Below, piece after piece: positions 6,660 to 8,740 of a DNA stretch of 8,740 nucleotides; the first letter of the stretch is position 1; the number at the start of each line of letters is the position of its first letter. The DNA comes from Clostridiales bacterium (GTDB lineage Bacteria; Bacillota; Clostridia; Peptostreptococcales; Anaerovoracaceae), in NCBI GenBank assembly GCA_009778415.1, contig WRJV01000239.1, positions 1 through 8,740 on the forward strand, written 5' to 3'. Under the pieces are notes generated by a model that was given only the letters and a program-made list of their open reading frames with translations, was not told the origin of the DNA and ran no database searches. Both the position numbers and the translations under genes were made by a program.

Positions 6660-6665
6660 CACCAT

Positions 6666-6742
6666 GGGCTCATAGCTCAGTAGGATAGAGCAACGGCCTT
6701 CTAAGCCGTGTGTCCGGGGTTCGAATCCCTGTGGGCTCGCCA
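6666..6742 (+). tRNA. tRNA-Arg (anticodon TCT)
   Basis: The anticodon TCT is at 6700-6702 in a CTTCTAA loop on an ACGGC/GCCGT stem. The acceptor GGGCTCA pairs with TGGGCTC using two G-T wobbles, with discriminator G and CCA. It reads AGA and, by wobble, AGG. AGG is the dominant arginine codon in the neighbouring genes. Confidence 0.95.
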
Positions 6743-6751
6743 TTTTAAGAA

Positions 6752-6827
6752 TGGGGTATAGCCAAGCCGGTAAGGCAACGGACTTTGACTCCGTCATTCG
6801 TAGGTTCGAGTCCTGCTACCCCAGCCA
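6752..6827 (+). tRNA. tRNA-Gln (anticodon TTG)
   Basis: The anticodon TTG is at 6785-6787, on an ACGGA/TCCGT stem. The acceptor TGGGGTA pairs perfectly with TACCCCA, including the weak U1-A72 pair typical of tRNA-Gln. Discriminator G and CCA are encoded. Confidence 0.96.
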
Positions 6828-6830
6828 TTG

Positions 6831-6906
6831 GACCCATTAGCTCAGTCGGCAGAGCACTTGACTTTTAATCAAGGTGTCCCGCGTTCGAACCGCGGATGGG
6901 TCACCA
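6831..6906 (+). tRNA. tRNA-Lys (anticodon TTT)
   Basis: The anticodon TTT is at 6864-6866, on a CTTGA/TCAAG stem. The acceptor GACCCAT pairs perfectly with ATGGGTC, with discriminator A and CCA encoded. It starts 3 bases after tRNA-Gln. Confidence 0.96.
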
Positions 6907-6918
6907 ATTTTTTACAAC

Positions 6919-6934
6919 GCGGGCTGTTGCCCGC
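6919..6934 (+). other. Perfect GC hairpin in the tRNA-Lys / tRNA-Ser spacer
   Basis: GCGGGC and GCCCGC form a six-base-pair stem with a TGTT loop. The spacer is 51 bases, the longest within the array. No T-tract follows on the plus strand, and none follows the hairpin read on the minus strand, so it is not an ordinary intrinsic terminator. A role in transcript processing is one possible reading. Confidence 0.5.
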
Positions 6935-6957
6935 AAAGCAAACGAGCCTCATCGCCT

Positions 6958-7046
6958 GGAGAGGTGTCCGAGCGGTTTAAGGAGCTGGTCTTGAAAACCA
7001 GTGACTCCGAAAGGGGCCGTGGGTTCGAATCCCACCCTCTCCGCCA
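6958..7046 (+). tRNA. tRNA-Ser (anticodon TGA)
   Basis: Class II tRNA (89 nt) with a long variable arm. The anticodon TGA is at 6992-6994, on a CTGGT/ACCAG stem. The acceptor GGAGAGG pairs perfectly with CCTCTCC, with discriminator G (a serine identity base) and CCA. Confidence 0.96.
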
Positions 7047-7067
7047 CAAAAACTCAATAGTTCATCC

Positions 7068-7160
7068 GGAGAAGTACTCAAGTAGGCCGAAGAGGACGGT
7101 TTGCTAAACCGTTAGGCTGGGTTAACCGGTGCGTGGGTTCGAATCCCACCTTCTCCGCCA
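7068..7160 (+). tRNA. tRNA-Ser (anticodon GCT)
   Basis: Class II tRNA (93 nt) with a long variable arm. The anticodon GCT is at 7103-7105, on an ACGGT/ACCGT stem. The acceptor GGAGAAG pairs perfectly with CTTCTCC, with discriminator G and CCA. It shares the T-arm sequence of the preceding tRNA-Ser(TGA). Confidence 0.96.
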
Positions 7161-7163
7161 CGT

Positions 7164-7239
7164 AGGGGTATAGCTCAGTTGGTAGAGCGATAGTCTCCAA
7201 AACTATGCGCCGCGGGTTCGAGTCCTGCTACCCCTGCCA
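7164..7239 (+). tRNA. tRNA-Trp (anticodon CCA)
   Basis: The anticodon CCA is at 7197-7199 in a CTCCAAA loop on an ATAGT/ACTAT stem. The acceptor AGGGGTA pairs perfectly with TACCCCT, with discriminator G (a Trp identity base) and CCA encoded. It reads UGG only. Confidence 0.96.
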
Positions 7240-7267
7240 AACAGCAATTGCCGAATCATTCATATTG

Positions 7268-7344
7268 CGGGGTGTAGCGCAGCTTGGTAGCGCAACTGGT
7301 TTGGGACCAGTGGGTCGCGGGTTCAAATCCTGCCACCCCGACCA
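7268..7344 (+). tRNA. tRNA-Pro (anticodon TGG)
   Basis: The anticodon TGG is at 7302-7304, with the 5-bp stem ACTGG/CCAGT and G37. The acceptor CGGGGTG pairs perfectly with CACCCCG, with discriminator A and CCA. It is the last tRNA before merR. Confidence 0.95.
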
Positions 7345-7354
7345 TGCACAACAG

Positions 7355-7382
7355 CGGGGCTAGTATCCCGGGCGTTTTTTTT
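7355..7382 (+). terminator. Weak intrinsic-terminator-like element after tRNA-Pro
   Basis: CGGG (7355-7358) can pair with CCCG (7367-7370) around an 8-base loop, followed after four bases by eight T residues (7375-7382). The four-pair stem is short for an efficient terminator. It may only partly end the array transcript and let some transcription continue into merR, for which I see no clear promoter of its own. Confidence 0.4.
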
Positions 7383-7436
7383 GCGGCACTTGATCGGGGC
7401 AGGCCGGAGAGATGCTGCAAAGGAGGCAGGTCAGGT

Positions 7437-8240
7437 ATGAAGCACAATTTAACTATTAGGGAGTTCTCCGAGATATCCGGGGTCGAGGTCACGACGCTCC
7501 GCTATTGGGACGAGATCGGCATTTTCAGCCCGATGCACCGCAACCCGGAGACAAACTACCGGTACTACACTTTGCCTCAAGTCCTCGCGCTGAATTTCGT
7601 AACTGCGCTCAGCGACCTGAACGTCCCGCTGAAAACCATAGGCGAACTGAGGAGGAACCGCAGCCCCGACAAGCTTATGAAGCTGATAAGGTCCCAGGAA
7701 AAGATTATAGACAGCGAGATGCGCGACCTGCAAAAACGTTTTTCCATCATGCACACCAGGCGCGAGCTGATCGATTACGGGATGCGCGCCGACGTGGACC
7801 AGATAAAAATCCTTTGGCGTGAAGACAAGGCCATGGTCATGTGGCCGCAAAACGAGTACGAAGAAGGGGACACCTTTTTGGAACCGTTCGCAAACTACGT
7901 CAAGCAGGCGCCCGAACTGCACATCGACCTCAGCTATCCGGTCGGAGGGTACTTCGAGAGCATGGAGTCCTTTCAAGAAGACCCGGAGCGGCCGCTCAGC
8001 TTTTTCACGGTAGACCCAAGCGGCACGCACACCCGGAAAGCCGGAGAGTACCTCATAGGGTTCGTCCGGGGCGATTACGGCAAAATTGGGGACTTGGCTG
8101 ACAGGATGGCGGCGCATGCGGCGAAAAAAGCGCTGAAGATTGCAGGCCCGGTGTACCTTTTTTATCTGCACGACGAATTTTGCACACACGAACCGTCAGA
8201 GTATTTGGCAGAGGCTTGCGTGGCTGTTGTGAGAGAGTGA
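7437..8240 (+). CDS. MerR-family transcriptional regulator with GyrI-like effector domain
   Basis: Cytoplasmic DNA-binding regulator of the BmrR-like type. I chose ATG 7437 (267 residues) because the typical MerR N-terminus begins there and AGGAGG lies at 7421-7426. The frame is open further upstream, but only through tRNA-Pro. Seen: a winged HTH with LTIREFSEISGVEVTTLRYWDEIGI (residues 5-29) and the wing motif YRYY (41-44). A dimerisation coiled coil follows at about 76-112, then an effector domain from about 125 to the end. That domain finishes with GPVYLFYLHDEF and EYLAEACVAV, as in GyrI-like multidrug-binding domains. Its ligand and targets cannot be read from sequence, and no efflux gene is adjacent in the window. 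It lies between two groups of tRNA genes, which is unusual. No strong promoter is visible upstream. Confidence 0.88.
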   Translation: MKHNLTIREFSEISGVEVTTLRYWDEIGIFSPMHRNPETNYRYYTLPQVLALNFVTALSDLNVPLKTIGELRRNRSPDKLMKLIRSQEKIIDSEMRDLQKRFSIMHTRRELIDYGMRADVDQIKILWREDKAMVMWPQNEYEEGDTFLEPFANYVKQAPELHIDLSYPVGGYFESMESFQEDPERPLSFFTVDPSGTHTRKAGEYLIGFVRGDYGKIGDLADRMAAHAAKKALKIAGPVYLFYLHDEFCTHEPSEYLAEACVAVVRE

Positions 8241-8252
8241 AACAAAAAAACC

Positions 8253-8281
8253 TTGACTTTGCGCCGTATTTACTTTATAAT
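8253..8281 (+). promoter_or_regulatory. Strong sigma-A promoter for tRNA-CAT and tRNA-Phe
   Basis: TTGACT (8253-8258) and a perfect TATAAT (8276-8281) are separated by exactly 17 bases. The predicted start is near 8288, about 15 bases before the first tRNA. A small TGCC/GGCA hairpin overlaps the start region. No terminator separates merR from this promoter. Confidence 0.85.
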
Positions 8282-8302
8282 GCCTTTCAGGGCAAACAAT
8301 TG

Positions 8303-8379
8303 GGGCCATTAGCTCAGTTGGTCAGAGCGTCCGGCTCATAACCGGCAGGTCCGGGGTTCAAGTCCCTGATGGCCCACCA
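8303..8379 (+). tRNA. tRNA with CAT anticodon: Ile2 (lysidine) or elongator Met
   Basis: The anticodon CAT is at 8337-8339 in a CTCATAA loop. The acceptor GGGCCAT pairs perfectly with ATGGCCC, with discriminator A and CCA encoded. It is not the initiator: the first pair is G-C and there is no triple-G/triple-C anticodon stem. C4-G69 and C5-G68 resemble determinants reported for TilS recognition, and the loop and D-arm resemble B. subtilis tRNA-Ile2 as I recall it, so Ile2 is plausible. Elongator Met cannot be excluded. Pair 27-43 is a T-C mismatch. Confidence 0.93.
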
Positions 8380-8382
8380 TTC

Positions 8383-8458
8383 GCCCAGATAGCTCAGTAG
8401 GTAGAGCAGAGGACTGAAAATCCTCGTGTCCTTGGTTCGATTCCGAGTCTGGGCACCA
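8383..8458 (+). tRNA. tRNA-Phe (anticodon GAA)
   Basis: The anticodon GAA is at 8416-8418 in a CTGAAAA loop on a GAGGA/TCCTC stem. The acceptor GCCCAGA pairs perfectly with TCTGGGC, with discriminator A and CCA encoded. It starts 3 bases after the CAT tRNA and is followed by the terminator. Confidence 0.96.
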
Positions 8459-8464
8459 AATTAT

Positions 8465-8502
8465 AGCTGTTCGCTGACATTATGTCCGAGCAGTTATTTT
8501 TT
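8465..8502 (+). terminator. Intrinsic terminator ending the tRNA locus
   Basis: CTGTTCG (8467-8473) pairs with CGAGCAG (8487-8493), with an inner GACA/TGTC stem on a TTA loop and a two-base bulge. The stem is followed by TTATTTTTT. It is placed directly after tRNA-Phe, so it ends the two-tRNA transcript. Confidence 0.85.
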
Positions 8503-8519
8503 AAAGTTTTTTTCAAGGC

Positions 8520-8547
8520 TTGTTTTATTCGGGATGTGTGTTAAAAT
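8520..8547 (+). promoter_or_regulatory. Predicted promoter for the 3'-terminal gene
   Basis: TTGTTT (8520-8525) and TAAAAT (8542-8547) are separated by 16 bases. A TGT upstream of the -10 gives an extended -10. It lies between the tRNA terminator and the next start codon, in an AT-rich gap. Confidence 0.5.
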
Positions 8548-8576
8548 AAAATTATCAAAATGTTAAGGGATTTCTG

Positions 8577-8740
8577 ATGAAAATCATTTTTTTTATAGAG
8601 AACTACCTGCTGATAATATTCGCGCTTTGCTATCTGTACCAATTCGTGTACATTATGTGCATGCTGATTTTCAAAGGGGGCAGGGACAGGCCTGACGAAG
8701 AGCCGGCGGCGCCACGCAAAATTGGGATCGTCATCCCGGC
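8577..8740 (+). CDS. Membrane-anchored protein, probable family 2 glycosyltransferase (3' end outside window)
   Basis: Only 54 complete codons are visible. ATG 8577 is preceded by AAGGGA (8565-8570) at suitable spacing. The N-terminus (about residues 2-33) is strongly hydrophobic and looks like one membrane helix, rich in Ile, Leu, Phe and Tyr. A charged segment (RDRPDEEPAAPRK) follows, then KIGIVIPA. The last motif is how the GT-A fold of family 2 glycosyltransferases usually begins (IVIPARNEE in many members). The placement of a helix before the catalytic domain fits processive or membrane-bound members of that family. The acceptor and product cannot be inferred, and another protein with this N-terminus is possible. 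Confidence 0.65.
   Translation, partial: MKIIFFIENYLLIIFALCYLYQFVYIMCMLIFKGGRDRPDEEPAAPRKIGIVIP

Noticed and set aside
6361..6660. Minus-strand open frame of 99 codons over Thr/Tyr/Gly/Gly tRNAs
   Set aside because: Its repeated RIELTLS/RFELATLA-type peptides are reverse-strand readings of tRNA T-arms and anticodon arms, not a protein family.
6874..7107. Plus-strand open frame over Lys and Ser tRNAs
   Set aside because: It overlaps two tRNAs, has no ribosome binding site, and has the typical tRNA-derived peptide GRGFESHPLR.
7284..7436. In-frame upstream extension of the merR gene
   Set aside because: The extra 51 codons run through tRNA-Pro and its 3' flank. The MerR N-terminus and Shine-Dalgarno support ATG 7437.

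Overview
The window looks like chromosomal housekeeping DNA of a Gram-positive, Firmicutes-type bacterium, most likely a member of the Clostridia of moderate G+C. The evidence is a topA-hslV-hslU-codY gene order (CodY is a Firmicutes regulator), strong AGGAGG ribosome binding sites, sigma-A-type promoters, and many tRNA genes with encoded CCA ends. Codon use is distinctive. Third positions are mostly G or C, yet arginine is mainly AGG and isoleucine is often ATA. No assignment below class level is supported.

Region 1 (1-3140) is a tight forward block: the 3' part of topA (DNA topoisomerase I, with three cysteine zinc motifs), hslV (proteasome-like peptidase) and hslU (its AAA+ unfoldase). In Bacillus subtilis the comparable cluster also has trmFO and codV/xerC between topA and hslV. 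Here topA is followed directly by hslV.

Region 2 (3141-5985) starts with a 135-base gap that holds a promoter and two partial CodY-box-like sequences. Then come codY (global nutritional repressor), hflX (ribosome-associated GTPase) and a YigZ/YvyE (IMPACT family) gene. The last three are packed closely enough, including a 29-base overlap, to be one transcription unit.

Region 3 (5986-8502) is a tRNA locus. A consensus promoter drives 14 tRNA genes: Asn, Val, Asp, Thr, Tyr, Gly(GCC), Gly(TCC), Arg, Gln, Lys, Ser(TGA), Ser(GCT), Trp, Pro. A MerR/GyrI-like regulator gene follows, then a second strong promoter with two more tRNAs (CAT anticodon, Phe) and a well-formed intrinsic terminator. All 16 tRNAs fold as cloverleaves by hand and all encode CCA.

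Region 4 (8503-8740) holds a promoter and the 5' end of a gene for a membrane-anchored protein, probably a family 2 glycosyltransferase, cut by the window edge.

I found no mobile element, CRISPR array or obviously new system. The items most worth a second look are the unusual putative ligand pocket of CodY with possible autoregulatory sites, the Ile2-or-Met identity of the CAT tRNA in an ATA-rich genome, the merR gene embedded in the tRNA locus, and an acceptor-stem mismatch in tRNA-Val.
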